64,000 nucleotides of DNA from Streptomyces sp. NBC_01460 (lineage in GTDB: Bacteria > Actinomycetota > Actinomycetes > Streptomycetales > Streptomycetaceae), in assembly GCF_036227405.1 (NCBI RefSeq), contig NZ_CP109473.1, positions 3,286,001-3,350,000 of the forward strand. Reading direction: 5' to 3'. Each line of letters begins with the position of its first letter. The first letter of the stretch is position 1. Below are positions 18,142 to 26,573 of the stretch, piece by piece. The notes beneath the pieces were generated by a model that worked only from the letters and a program-made list of their open reading frames with translations, ran no database searches and was not told the DNA's origin. A program made the position numbers and the translations under genes.

Positions 18142-18423
18142 TTACTTGCCCTTGGCGGCTTCCTTGAGCTTCGAGCCCGCGGAGACCTTCACGCTGTAGC
18201 CGGCCGGGATGTTGATCGGGTCGCCGGTCTGCGGGTTACGAGCGGTGCGAGCGGCACGGTGGGTGCGCTCGAAGGTCAGGAAGCCGGGGATGGTGACCTT
18301 CTCGTCGCCCTTGGCGACGATCTCGCCGACGGTCTCGGCGAGGGCGGCCAGAACGGCGTCGGCGTCCTTGCGGGTCACCTCGGCACGGTCGGCCAGGGCG
18401 GCCACCAGCTCACTGCGGTTCAT
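18142..18423 (-). CDS. hupA: HU-family nucleoid protein
   Basis: The 93-residue protein covers a whole HU domain: MNRSELVAALADRAEVTRKDADAVLAALA and the signature GFLTFERTHRAARTARNPQTG with the DNA-clasping arm. It has no Lys-rich C-terminal tail, which separates HupA (HS1) from the tailed HupS of Streptomyces. It binds and bends DNA as a dimer. The gene is single, with its own terminator and a 400-nt leader region upstream. Confidence 0.93.
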   Translation of the reverse strand: MNRSELVAALADRAEVTRKDADAVLAALAETVGEIVAKGDEKVTIPGFLTFERTHRAARTARNPQTGDPINIPAGYSVKVSAGSKLKEAAKGK

Positions 18424-18825
18424 GTTTGTACTCCCGTGTTCTTCTTGCCTGTGAGGCGTGAGATCGAAGCCGATGCTGCCAGGGCCCTCTGACAGTCCCC
18501 GGACCCGGGTCTGCTGTCAGACCCTCGCGCCCGAATACGCATCCTGCCCCCACCTGCGGCGCTAACGCCAATCCGGAACCCCTCGGCGTCACACGAAAAG
18601 CACCACCGCATGGCCGTGATGACGTTCCGTCGACTTGTTGGAGCGGTCCGCAGCGGATGCCGGGCCTGTGGGGCTCGCTGCCCGCCCACCCTAAAGGGGC
18701 GTTTGGGACGCCGCGACCCACGACGCGCCGTACGGACGGCCCGGACGTGAGCTGCGGCACCGTCCGCAGGAGCCGTGGCCGACCCCCGCGGACGGCGTGT
18801 GGTGGGGCCGTCCGGAGGGACGGTC
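18424..18825. other. Intergenic region between hupA and malic enzyme gene
   Basis: No coding frame is supported. The part next to hupA should hold its promoter, but I cannot settle on one. At 18805-18826, directly after the malic enzyme stop, GGGCCGTCC-GGAG-GGACGGTCC can fold into a 9-bp stem with one mismatch and may end the malic enzyme transcript. Confidence 0.4.
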
Positions 18826-20259
18826 CTACGCCGGGTCGCCCGCGGCCTCGGCCACCCCGGCCGCCTTCGCGGCCTCCCGGACGGCGCCCGCGACGGCACC
18901 CGCGACCTTGTCGTTGAAGACCGACGGGATGATGTAGTTCGCGTTCACCTCGTCCTCCGCGACGACGTCGGCGAGGGCGCGCGCGGCGGCGAGCATCATC
19001 TCCGTGTTGACGGTGCGCGACTGGGCGTCGAGCAGGCCGCGGAAGACGCCCGGGAAGACCAGGACGTTGTTGATCTGGTTCGGGAAGTCGGAGCGCCCGG
19101 TGGCGACGACGGCCGCCGTCTCGCGGGCGATCGCCGGGTCGACCTCGGGGTCCGGGTTCGCGAGAGCGAACACGATGGCGCCCTCCGCCATGGCCGCCAC
19201 GTCGGCGCCGTCCAGGACGTTGGGGGCGGAGACACCGATGAAGACGTCGGAGCCGACGACGGCCTCCTTGAGGGTGCCGGTGTAGCCCTCGGGGTTGGTG
19301 TTGTCGGCGATCCAGCGCAGCGGGGAGTCCGGGGTGGCGTCCACCAGGTCCTCGCGGCCGGCGTGCACCACACCGTGGATGTCGGCGACGACCGCGTGCT
19401 TGACGCCCGCGGCGATGAGCAGCTTCAGGATGGCCGTACCGGCGGCCCCGGCACCGGACATGACGACCCGTACGTCACCGATCCCCTTGCCCACCACGCG
19501 CAGCGCGTTGGTCAGCGCGGCCAGGACGACGATCGCGGTGCCGTGCTGGTCGTCGTGGAAGACGGGGATGTCCAGGGCCTCGCGCAGCCGTGCCTCGATC
19601 TCGAAGCAGCGGGGGGCGGAGATGTCCTCCAGGTTGATGCCCGCGAAGCCCGGGGCGATCGCCTTGACGATCTCGACGATGGCGTCGGTGTCCTGGGTGT
19701 CCAGGCAGATCGGCCAGGCGTCGATGCCGGCGAAGCGCTTGAAGAGGGCCGCCTTGCCCTCCATCACGGGGAGCGAGGCCATCGGGCCGATGTTGCCGAG
19801 GCCGAGCACGGCCGAGCCGTCCGTGACCACCGCGACGGAGTTCCGCTTGATGGTCAGACGGCGGGCGTCCTCGGGGTTCTCGGCGATCGCCATGCAGACC
19901 CGCGCCACACCGGGGGTGTAGATCATCGAGAGGTCGTCACGGTTGCGGATGGGGTGCTTGGACGCCATCTCGATCTTGCCGCCGAGGTGCATCAGGAACG
20001 TACGGTCGGAGACCTTGCCGAGGACGACGCCCTCGATGTCGCGCAGTCCTTCGACGATCTCGTCCGCGTGCGAGGTGGAGGAAGCCGCGATCGTGACGTC
20101 GATCCGCAGCTTCTCGTGGCCGGAAGCGGTCACGTCGAGGCCGGTGACCGAGCCTCCGGAGGACTCCACGGCCGTGGTGAGCTGGGAGACCGCTGTGCCG
20201 CTCGCGGGCACCTCCAGCCTGACCGTCATCGAGTACGAGACGCTGGGCGCCGTTGCCAT
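18826..20259 (-). CDS. NAD(P)-dependent malic enzyme with N-terminal ACT-like domain
   Basis: From ATG 20259 (AAGGA 7 nt upstream) the protein has 477 residues. Residues 1-85 look like an ACT regulatory domain (SVSYSMTVRLEVPASGTAVSQLTTAVESSGG). The malic enzyme domains follow: IYTPGVARVCMAIAEN near 115-130, VTDGSAVLGLGNIGP near 150, FHDDQHGTAIVVLAAL near 245 and the Rossmann loop VMSGAGAAGTAILKLL near 280. It decarboxylates malate to pyruvate with NAD(P)H formation, linking the TCA cycle to acetyl-CoA and lipid supply. An upstream extension of the frame lacks a Shine-Dalgarno sequence. It stands alone, preceded by an sRNA candidate on the same strand. Confidence 0.93.
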   Translation of the reverse strand: MATAPSVSYSMTVRLEVPASGTAVSQLTTAVESSGGSVTGLDVTASGHEKLRIDVTIAASSTSHADEIVEGLRDIEGVVLGKVSDRTFLMHLGGKIEMASKHPIRNRDDLSMIYTPGVARVCMAIAENPEDARRLTIKRNSVAVVTDGSAVLGLGNIGPMASLPVMEGKAALFKRFAGIDAWPICLDTQDTDAIVEIVKAIAPGFAGINLEDISAPRCFEIEARLREALDIPVFHDDQHGTAIVVLAALTNALRVVGKGIGDVRVVMSGAGAAGTAILKLLIAAGVKHAVVADIHGVVHAGREDLVDATPDSPLRWIADNTNPEGYTGTLKEAVVGSDVFIGVSAPNVLDGADVAAMAEGAIVFALANPDPEVDPAIARETAAVVATGRSDFPNQINNVLVFPGVFRGLLDAQSRTVNTEMMLAAARALADVVAEDEVNANYIIPSVFNDKVAGAVAGAVREAAKAAGVAEAAGDPA

Positions 20260-20340
20260 GGCCGAGTCCTTCGCTTTCCTGAGCTTCGTTGCCGCACGTG
20301 GCCGGGACAGAACCCCGCACGTGCGTTCCGATCGTCGCAC

Positions 20341-20354
20341 CTACCGACCGGTAG
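20341..20354. promoter_or_regulatory. Palindrome upstream of malic enzyme
   Basis: CTACCG-AC-CGGTAG lies 82-95 nt before the ATG of the malic enzyme. The ACCGACCGGT core resembles TetR-family operators. The regulator is unknown. Confidence 0.35.
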
Positions 20355-20473
20355 CAGGTAATGACTGCCACCTTTCGGAAACTTTTTTCCACCATACGAG
20401 AAGTAGTCGTTCCACGTAACCCCGGACCGGCTGTGAAACCGGGGAGGCGGGCCGGGCGGGCAGGCCCGTGAAC

Positions 20474-20615
20474 AGAAACAGACCCGCGTCACCAGCAGGT
20501 GACGCGGGTCTGTCTTCTTCACTTAGGTGGCACCGGCCCGCCATGCTCGCCTCGCGGCAAGTGGTCGCTCGTAGCGACGAAGGTTGGGCCCGGGGGCTTG
20601 GATCGAACCGGTGCC
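20474..20615 (-). ncRNA. Candidate small RNA between helD-like and malic enzyme genes
   Basis: On the minus strand a TAGCCT -10 (20622-20627; weak -35 at 20645-20650) would start a transcript near 20615. It would end about 140 nt later at a textbook terminator with a 16-bp stem. The stretch has no start-plus-Shine-Dalgarno frame, and the terminator stands 220 nt upstream of the malic enzyme ATG, so it does not belong to the helicase gene, which ends at 20710. A small RNA explains this best. I recall sRNAs being reported at the equivalent S. coelicolor junction, but cannot confirm it. Confidence 0.5.
20478..20513 (-). terminator. Intrinsic terminator of the candidate sRNA
   Basis: ACAGACCCGCGTCACC-AGCA-GGTGACGCGGGTCTGT is a perfect 16-bp stem. 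On the minus strand it is followed by TTCTG, and on the plus strand by CTTCTTC. Confidence 0.8.
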
Positions 20616-20709
20616 GACACCAGGCTAACAAAGACCCCGGAAAAGTGATTCCCGTGCGACGTGTTGACTCGCAGAAGTACGCCGCACGAGGGCACCGGCC
20701 CGCCCACTC

Positions 20710-23079
20710 TCAGTCCCTCAGCAGGTCCGGCACACCGTCCTCGTCCGGCATGTCACGCTCCCCGGAGACGACGGTGAGCTGCTGCGTCGCTCGGGTGAGT
20801 GCCACGTACAGCACCCGCAGTCCCGCCGGGGACTCGTCGGCGATCTCCGCGGGAGAGACGACCACCGTGGCGTCGTACTCCAGGCCCTTCGCCTCCAGAC
20901 TGCCCAGGGCCACGACCCGCTCGCCGAGCTCCTCCAGCCAGGCGCGGGCCTCCGTGCGCCGGTTCATCGCGACGACCACACCGACGGTGCCGTCCACCTG
21001 TGCGAGCAGCCTGCGGGCCTCCTCGCGGACCGTCGAGGCGAGATCCCCGTCCCGCACGGTCTCGAAGCGCGGCTCGACGCCCGTCGAGCGGACAGCGGAC
21101 GGGGACTCCATCCCCGGCATGGCCAGCGCCAGCACCTTCGCCGCAAGCGCGGCGATCTCCGCCGGGTTGCGATAGTTCACGGTGAGGGTGAACCGGCGCC
21201 GCGGCCGGTTGCCGAGCGCCTCGTCGCGGGCGGCAGCCGCCTCGTCCGGGTCGGACCACGAGGACTGCGCGGCGTCGCCGACGATCGTCCAGGTGGCGTG
21301 CCGGCCCCGGCGGCCGACCATCCGCCACTGCATCGGCGTCAGGTCCTGCGCCTCGTCGACGATGACGTGGGCGTACTCGGTGCGCTCCGCCGCCAGCCGC
21401 TCGGCCCGTTCGCGCTGTGTCTCCTCGCGCTGCGGCATCAGCTCCTCCAGCCCCGTGAGCTGGTCCAGCGGGTCCGCCTCCCGCCTCCGCTTGGGACGGG
21501 CGGGAGTGCCCAGGAGCGTCTGCAGCTCGTCCAGGAGGGCCACGTCGTGGACGGAGAGCGGTCCCTTGCCGTCCCCGTCCAGCCGTCTCAGCGAACGGGC
21601 GAGGCGGCGCACCTCGCCCTGGTTGAGGATCCGGCGCGCCCACCGGTTCAGCCGCCGCTCGTCGGAGAGCGCGGCCAGCACCTGGCGAGGGGTGAGTTCC
21701 GGCCACCAGGCGTTCAGGAAGGTGAGGAACGGGGTCTCGGTGGACACGTCCTCGTCGAACGAGGAGCGCAGCTCCGCGACCAGCTCGGGGTCGGTGTAGC
21801 GGCCTCTGCCCGAGGACTTGTTCCACAGGGCGTCCAGGAGCAGTTTGCGGGCGCGCGGACGCAGCATGTTGACGGGTGCCGTGCCGCCGAGGACGTTGTG
21901 CCGGATCCGCCGGAGCTCGTCCGCCTCGAGTTCGACACGGGCGCCGAAGGCCACCACCCTCAGCCGGGTGGGGGTGCCCGTCTCCGCCGGGGCCTCGCCG
22001 AACTCCAGCTGCCCCTCCTGCGGGGCGGGCCTGGCCGCGGGCTGCTCCAGCGCCCCGCGGGCGGCCTTGCGCAGCACGTGGAGCATCCGGGACGAGCCCT
22101 TGATCCGGGCGACGGCGGGCTCGTCGTACGTGGTCGCCCCCTCCACCCCCGAGGCCTCGTCGGAGAGCGAGCCGACGGCGCGGATCGCGACCTGGCCCTC
22201 CTCGCCGAGCGAGGGCAGCACCCCTTCGGTGTACGCGACGAGGAGCGGCGTCGGCGAGACGACGAGGATGCCGCCCGAGTACCGCCGCCGGTCCTGGTAG
22301 AGCAGGTACGCGGCCCGGTGCAGGGCCACCGCCGTCTTCCCCGTGCCGGGACCGCCGGAGACCTCGGTGACCGAGGCGGCGGGGGCACGGATCACCAGGT
22401 CCTGCTCCGCCTGGATCGACGAGACGATGTCCCGCATGGTGTGGCTGCGGGCCTGGCCCAGTGCGGCCATCAGGGCGCCGTCGCCGATGACGGGCAGCTT
22501 CTCGCCGCCCAGGGAGGCGGTCAGCTCCGGACGCATGAGGTCGTCCTCGACGCCGAGGACCTTGCGGCCCTTGGAGCGGATGACCCTGCGGCGTACGACC
22601 CTGCCGGGCTCCTTCGGCGTCGAGCGGTAGAACGGCGCGGCGGCCGGAGCACGCCAGTCGATCACCAGCGGCGCGTAGTCGGAGTCGAGTACTCCTATGC
22701 GGCCGATGTGGAGTGTCTCCGCGATCTCGGCGGTGCTGTCCTCCCCCACGGCGTCGTCGGCCGCCTCCACGGAGGTGAAGGCGCCGTCCGGGCCGCGTTC
22801 GCCGTCCTTGCCCCGCAGCAGGTCGATCCGCCCGAAGAGAAAGTCCTCGAACTCGTTGTTCAGCCGATTGAGGTGGACCCCGGCCCGGAAGACCTGGGCG
22901 TCCCGTTCGGCGAGCGCCCCGGGGGTGCCTACCTGGCCCCGTTTACTGGCGTCCTGCATGAGAAATTCCGCCTCGTCGATCTTCTCTTCGAGACGGTGGT
23001 AGACCCGGTCCAGATGTGTTTGTTCGACACCGATCTCCCGGTCCCGCAACGAATCGACAGCGGCATCATGCGCGGCCAC
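20710..23079 (-). CDS. helD: HelD-like superfamily 1 helicase / RNA polymerase recycling factor
   Basis: This 789-residue protein starts at GTG 23079 with AAGGGGG upstream. It has an N-terminal coiled-coil arm (about 1-75), then UvrD-like ATPase motifs: Walker A GGPGTGKT at 242-249, motif Ia ILVVSPTPLL, motif II VDEAQDLTPMQWR near 570-580, motif III VGDAAQSSW, motif IV VNYRNPAEI and motif VI LYVALTRATQQL near the end. The N-terminal arm and HelD-specific insertion identify HelD rather than UvrD/PcrA. In actinobacteria HelD proteins bind RNA polymerase, clear it from DNA and may protect against rifampicin (family knowledge). I saw no rifampicin-associated element upstream. It is a single gene. 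Confidence 0.85.
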   Translation of the reverse strand: MAAHDAAVDSLRDREIGVEQTHLDRVYHRLEEKIDEAEFLMQDASKRGQVGTPGALAERDAQVFRAGVHLNRLNNEFEDFLFGRIDLLRGKDGERGPDGAFTSVEAADDAVGEDSTAEIAETLHIGRIGVLDSDYAPLVIDWRAPAAAPFYRSTPKEPGRVVRRRVIRSKGRKVLGVEDDLMRPELTASLGGEKLPVIGDGALMAALGQARSHTMRDIVSSIQAEQDLVIRAPAASVTEVSGGPGTGKTAVALHRAAYLLYQDRRRYSGGILVVSPTPLLVAYTEGVLPSLGEEGQVAIRAVGSLSDEASGVEGATTYDEPAVARIKGSSRMLHVLRKAARGALEQPAARPAPQEGQLEFGEAPAETGTPTRLRVVAFGARVELEADELRRIRHNVLGGTAPVNMLRPRARKLLLDALWNKSSGRGRYTDPELVAELRSSFDEDVSTETPFLTFLNAWWPELTPRQVLAALSDERRLNRWARRILNQGEVRRLARSLRRLDGDGKGPLSVHDVALLDELQTLLGTPARPKRRREADPLDQLTGLEELMPQREETQRERAERLAAERTEYAHVIVDEAQDLTPMQWRMVGRRGRHATWTIVGDAAQSSWSDPDEAAAARDEALGNRPRRRFTLTVNYRNPAEIAALAAKVLALAMPGMESPSAVRSTGVEPRFETVRDGDLASTVREEARRLLAQVDGTVGVVVAMNRRTEARAWLEELGERVVALGSLEAKGLEYDATVVVSPAEIADESPAGLRVLYVALTRATQQLTVVSGERDMPDEDGVPDLLRD

Positions 23080-23163
23080 CGAGGCCCCCTTCTGACGTGC
23101 ATCAAGCAGCCGTCAACCGTACGCGAAAGGGGGCCCCGAGCGCACCTGCCGCCCGGGTCGCGT

Positions 23164-24036
23164 TTACGCGTCGATCTCCACGAGCCGCTCGCCGTCGAAG
23201 GTGCGGACCTCGAAGTGGTCGATGTCCCCGCGCGCCATCGCCGCCCCGCCGTGCACGTAGAGCGGGCGTGCCGCACCCGCGTGGGTGGAACCCTCGATCC
23301 CGTATCCCCATTTCGGCACGGACCAGGAGGTGACGACCTCCTCCTCGCCGCTCCTGGACACGGCGACGAGGCTGCACTTCTGCGGCCCCTTGACGTTCTT
23401 CAGCTCCAGGACCGTGTGCGTGCCCCAGGCCTTGGGTTCCATGCCGACCGTGGCGTCGACCCGGGTGACGGGGTCGGTCGCCCGCACCTTCTCCGGCATG
23501 TGGTGGAAGAAGGCGTCCTCGGCGGGGCTCGTGGGATGGGGGTCGGCCGCCTCGACCTGCCGGCCCGGGTCGTCGCCGGCCGTGGCGGTGACCGCGACCA
23601 CCGGGCCGCCGATCACGAGGACCGCCGCCGCGGCGATCAGGAAGCGGGCGCGCCTGCGACGCTGCGAACGCTTCCGGGCGACCTCGTCGACGAGACCGTC
23701 CAGCAGCCGCGGCGCGGGGCGCTCCGGCACGTGCGGGACGGGGCGCGCTCCGGGGACGGCCGCCGGGGACTCCGCGAGCATGGCCAGCATGGGCTCCATA
23801 CCGGCGAATTCGTCGAGATGGGCGGCGCAGAGGGGGCACCCGGCCAGATGGGCCTCGAAGGCGCTCGCCTCGGCGTCGTCGAGGATGCCCAGGACGTAGG
23901 CGCCGGCGGCGTCGTGTCCGGAGCCCTCCGCGGGGAAGCCGAAGAGACCGTCCGGCCCGGTGGGTCCCGACGGGCCCGACGGTCCGCGGGGACCGGCCGG
24001 CCGGGGGCCGAAGGGCTGCCAATCGCCGTTGCTCAT
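23164..24036 (-). CDS. rsuA: Anti-sigma factor, zinc-type (RsuA)
   Basis: From ATG 24036 the protein has 290 residues. After a Gly/Pro-rich start, residues about 40-100 form a ZAS anti-sigma domain with FEAHLAGCPLCAAHLDEF (H-x3-C-x2-C). A basic stretch RKRSQRRRRAR and one membrane helix (FLIAAAAVLVIGGPVVAVTA, about 145-165) follow. The outside part resembles the anti-sigma-K-type domain (HTVLELKNVKGPQ). It should hold SigU at the membrane until a signal releases it. The ATG overlaps the sigU stop (ATGA), so the two are coupled. Confidence 0.88.
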   Translation of the reverse strand: MSNGDWQPFGPRPAGPRGPSGPSGPTGPDGLFGFPAEGSGHDAAGAYVLGILDDAEASAFEAHLAGCPLCAAHLDEFAGMEPMLAMLAESPAAVPGARPVPHVPERPAPRLLDGLVDEVARKRSQRRRRARFLIAAAAVLVIGGPVVAVTATAGDDPGRQVEAADPHPTSPAEDAFFHHMPEKVRATDPVTRVDATVGMEPKAWGTHTVLELKNVKGPQKCSLVAVSRSGEEEVVTSWSVPKWGYGIEGSTHAGAARPLYVHGGAAMARGDIDHFEVRTFDGERLVEIDA

Positions 24037-24620
24037 GCCGTGATCCCCCTCTCCTCGAGTGCGAGCTTCATGGACCGGAGTGCGTAGAACACCCGGGACC
24101 GCACGGTCCCGCTGGGTATGCCGAGCACCTCGGCGGCCTCGTTGACCGTACGTCCCCTGAAGTAGGTCTCGACCAATGCTTCCCGGTGGGCGGGGGTCAA
24201 ATCGTCGAGGGCGTCCGAGAGGGTCATCAGCCACAGCGCCTTGTCTATCTCGTCCTCCGCGGGGATGACCTCCAGCGGCGACGGATCGACTTCGCGCGGC
24301 CGGGCCTGCCGGCTGCGGTGGCCGTCGATGACGATGCGCCGGGCGACCGTCACCAGCCAGGGTCGGACGGAGCCGGTGGCCCGGTTGAGCGAACCGGCGT
24401 TCTTCCAGGCACGGATGAGCGTCTCCTGCACCACGTCCTCGGCCCGCTGGCGGTCGCCCGCGACGAGACGCAGGACGTAGGCCAGCAGCGGGCCCGCGTG
24501 TTCACGGTAGAGCGCCCGCATCAGCTCCTCGTCGGGAACGTCCGAGGGAGAGCGGGGCGGTCCACCGCGATGTCGAGCCCTGTGCGGACGGTCATCGGCC
24601 ACGGCCGCATCCTTGCGCAC
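24033..24620 (-). CDS. sigU: ECF RNA polymerase sigma factor (SigU)
   Basis: The 195-residue protein has sigma region 2 (about 35-100: YREHAGPLLAYVLRLVAGDRQRAEDVVQETLIRAW) and region 4 (about 135-190: LDDLTPAHREALVETYFRGRTVNEAAEVLGIPSGTVRSR). Regions 1.1 and 3 are absent, as in ECF factors. The GTG at 24620 has GGGAGG upstream; a GTG six codons later with AAGGA is an alternative. It is translationally coupled to the anti-sigma gene. SigU in S. coelicolor affects differentiation and secretion when released (family knowledge). Confidence 0.88.
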   Translation of the reverse strand: MRKDAAVADDRPHRARHRGGPPRSPSDVPDEELMRALYREHAGPLLAYVLRLVAGDRQRAEDVVQETLIRAWKNAGSLNRATGSVRPWLVTVARRIVIDGHRSRQARPREVDPSPLEVIPAEDEIDKALWLMTLSDALDDLTPAHREALVETYFRGRTVNEAAEVLGIPSGTVRSRVFYALRSMKLALEERGITA

Positions 24621-24742
24621 CCGAACCTCCCGGTCGAGACCCTGTCGAGCTCTGTGGCCATCGGTACGGAGGTGGACGCCGGTTCATTCAACGAGCGCGC
24701 AACTTTCTTTCACGGGTGAGGATTTGGGACCGTTCGTGACGG

Positions 24743-25336
24743 TCACGACCGCACGGCCCTGACGCGGCGCCGGTGGCGTGCCACCCGTTCGCGGTTGCCG
24801 CAGACCTCGCTGGAGCACCAGCGGCGGCGCCGCCCCCGCGAGGTGTCCAGGTAGAGCCGCCGGCAGGCGTCCCCCTCGCACCGGCGCAGCCCGGCCCGCG
24901 CCACCGGGTCCGTCAGCAGGTCCACGGCGTCCCGGGCCACCGCGGCGAGCAGGGCCCCGCACTCCGGATCGGCACTCAGCGTCCGTACGAGCACCCCGCC
25001 TTCGGCCCGCACGGCCCGCAGGCCCGGCGGGGCTCCCGCCGCGAGCGCGTTGACCCGGTCCAGGGCGTCGTCGGCCCTGCCGCCGGCCAGCTGCGCCGTC
25101 ATCAGCCCGTCGACGCATGTACGCAACTGCCGGAAGCGGGCCACCCAGGAGTCGTCGACGGCCGTCAGCGGCGTCCCGCACGGCACCAGGCGCGAGGCCA
25201 CCAGCCACGCGGCGAGAAGCGCGGGGGTGCCGAGCCGCTCGCACGCGCCGGAGGCCTCCGCCCCTGTCGCCACCAGGTCCAGGCAGAGGCGACCGGAGTC
25301 GAACCGCCGGACGTACGCACCGGTGCCCGCCGTCAT
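24743..25336 (-). CDS. CGNR zinc-finger protein, probable regulator
   Basis: The 197-residue protein has an ABATE/CGNR-type N-terminal domain (FDSGRLCLDLVATG) and the C-terminal zinc finger RRCEGDACRRLYLDTSRGRRRRWCSSEVCGNRERVARHRRR. This carries the C-x4-C...C-x4-CGNR pattern near 155-190. Such proteins are treated as stress-response or transcription regulators in actinobacteria. It stands alone, with its 3' end facing sigU and divergent from the acetyltransferase gene at 25451. Confidence 0.88.
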   Translation of the reverse strand: MTAGTGAYVRRFDSGRLCLDLVATGAEASGACERLGTPALLAAWLVASRLVPCGTPLTAVDDSWVARFRQLRTCVDGLMTAQLAGGRADDALDRVNALAAGAPPGLRAVRAEGGVLVRTLSADPECGALLAAVARDAVDLLTDPVARAGLRRCEGDACRRLYLDTSRGRRRRWCSSEVCGNRERVARHRRRVRAVRS

Positions 25337-25450
25337 GAGCCCGTCACCGCCTCAGGGGTCGCCCAGGGGGAAGCCACCCCCAGAGTGCCCCCATCCGTCC
25401 CGGCCCGGTACCCCTCCGGCCGGCCCGGGACACCGCCGTACCGTGTCCGC

Positions 25451-26056
25451 ATGATCGACGACGAGACGGTGACGCTGACAGCCGGACCACTGCTCCTGCG
25501 CCCTTGGCGGCGGGACGACATACCGGCGCTGCTCGCGGCCTACGACGACCCGGCCATGCGTCGGTGGCTGCGGACGCAGGTCCCCGACGCCGGAGCGGCG
25601 GAACGCTGGATGACGGTCCAGGACGAGGGGTGGGTGTCCGGCCGCCGGCTCAGCTTCGCCGTGACCGACACGGACCGGGAGGGGGAGCTCGTCGGCAATC
25701 TCGCGCTGAACCGCGTTCCGGGCGCCGGGAGCGCCGAGGCCGGCTACTGGACGGCGGTGTCGGCGCGCGGCCGTGGTGTGGCGCCGCGGGCTCTCGGCGC
25801 GCTCACCGACTGGGCGTTCGCCACGTTCGCCGAGGACGGCCTCCGGAGGCTTGACCTGTTCCACACGCTGGGCAACGAGGCGTCCTGCCGGGTCGCCGAG
25901 AAGTCCGGCTTCGCACTGACCGAGGTCGTCCCCGCCCGGCCCCCGCGCCGTCCGTCGGCCGGCCACCGGCACTCCCGGCAGGCGCCGTTCAGCCCTGTGG
26001 AGGGCCGTCGTGCAGGATCCGCTGGAACATGTGGTGGTCCTGCCACGCGCCGTTGA
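25451..26056 (+). CDS. GNAT family N-acetyltransferase
   Basis: From ATG 25451 the protein has 201 residues. The RimJ/RimL-type GNAT fold is seen: LLLRPWRRDDIPALLAAYDD at the start, the acetyl-CoA loop GYWTAVSARGRGVAPRAL near 100-117 and HTLGNEASCRVAEKSGFAL near 140-158. The last 35 or so residues (after PARPPRRPSAGHRH) are basic and unlike a normal GNAT end, and the frame runs 68 nt into the 3' end of the convergent acetyltransferase gene. A natural frameshift or stop loss near 25970 is possible. Substrate unknown. Confidence 0.82.
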   Translation: MIDDETVTLTAGPLLLRPWRRDDIPALLAAYDDPAMRRWLRTQVPDAGAAERWMTVQDEGWVSGRRLSFAVTDTDREGELVGNLALNRVPGAGSAEAGYWTAVSARGRGVAPRALGALTDWAFATFAEDGLRRLDLFHTLGNEASCRVAEKSGFALTEVVPARPPRRPSAGHRHSRQAPFSPVEGRRAGSAGTCGGPATRR

Positions 26057-26552
26057 TGTGGAGGTAGCGCGGCGCCGTGCCGTACCGCTCGAAGCCGCAC
26101 TTGGTCAGGACGCGCTGCGAGGCGATGTTGTCCAGGACCGTGCCGGCGGCGATCCGGTGCAGTCCGAGGCCGTCCCGTGCCACTGCGCAGACCCGGGTGA
26201 GGGCGGCCGTGGCCAGGCCGCGACCCGCCCGGTCGACGTCGATCCAGTAGCCGAGCCGGGCGTTGCGGAAGGCCCCGCGTTCGATGGAGGCCAGCGTCAT
26301 GGCCCCCACGACCCGGTCCTCGTCGTCGACCAGCGCCCACGGCATCGCACGGCCCGCGTCCCGGTCGGCCAGCAGCCCGGTGAGCCGCTGGGCCTGCCCC
26401 TCGGGCGTGTAGAAGGCCTCGGGGCGCACGGGCTCCCACCGCCGCGTGTACGCACGGCTGCGGGTCATCGTGACGGCGAAGGACTCCGCGTCGTCGAGGG
26501 TCACCGGCCTGAGCCCGACCCCGTCGGTCAGGGGATGGAAGTCGTTGATCAT
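25989..26552 (-). CDS. GNAT family N-acetyltransferase (RimJ/RimL type)
   Basis: This 187-residue protein starts MINDFHPLTDGVGLRPVTLDDAESFAVTMTRSR. It contains the acetyl-CoA-binding segment LGYWIDVDRAGRGLATAALTRV near 110-130, followed by HRIAAGTVLDNIASQRVLTKCGFERYGTAP. It likely acetylates a protein N-terminus or small amine. It is encoded 21 nt upstream of nothing on its own strand's 5' side except nnaR's end (26574), so it may share the nnaR transcript. Its 3' end overlaps the convergent GNAT gene. Confidence 0.88.
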   Translation of the reverse strand: MINDFHPLTDGVGLRPVTLDDAESFAVTMTRSRAYTRRWEPVRPEAFYTPEGQAQRLTGLLADRDAGRAMPWALVDDEDRVVGAMTLASIERGAFRNARLGYWIDVDRAGRGLATAALTRVCAVARDGLGLHRIAAGTVLDNIASQRVLTKCGFERYGTAPRYLHINGAWQDHHMFQRILHDGPPQG

Positions 26553-26573
26553 CCCCGCACGCTAGCCCCCGCG

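Noticed and set aside
20590..20630. tRNA-like T-loop GGTTCGATCC on the minus strand
   Set aside because: The bases on both sides cannot form a 5-bp T-stem, and no matching acceptor or anticodon arm is found. It is within the sRNA candidate instead.
23080..23163. Rifampicin-associated element upstream of the HelD-like gene
   Set aside because: I looked for the GGGGCTTGCGGCAAGGCCC-type repeat and saw nothing similar in the 84-nt gap.
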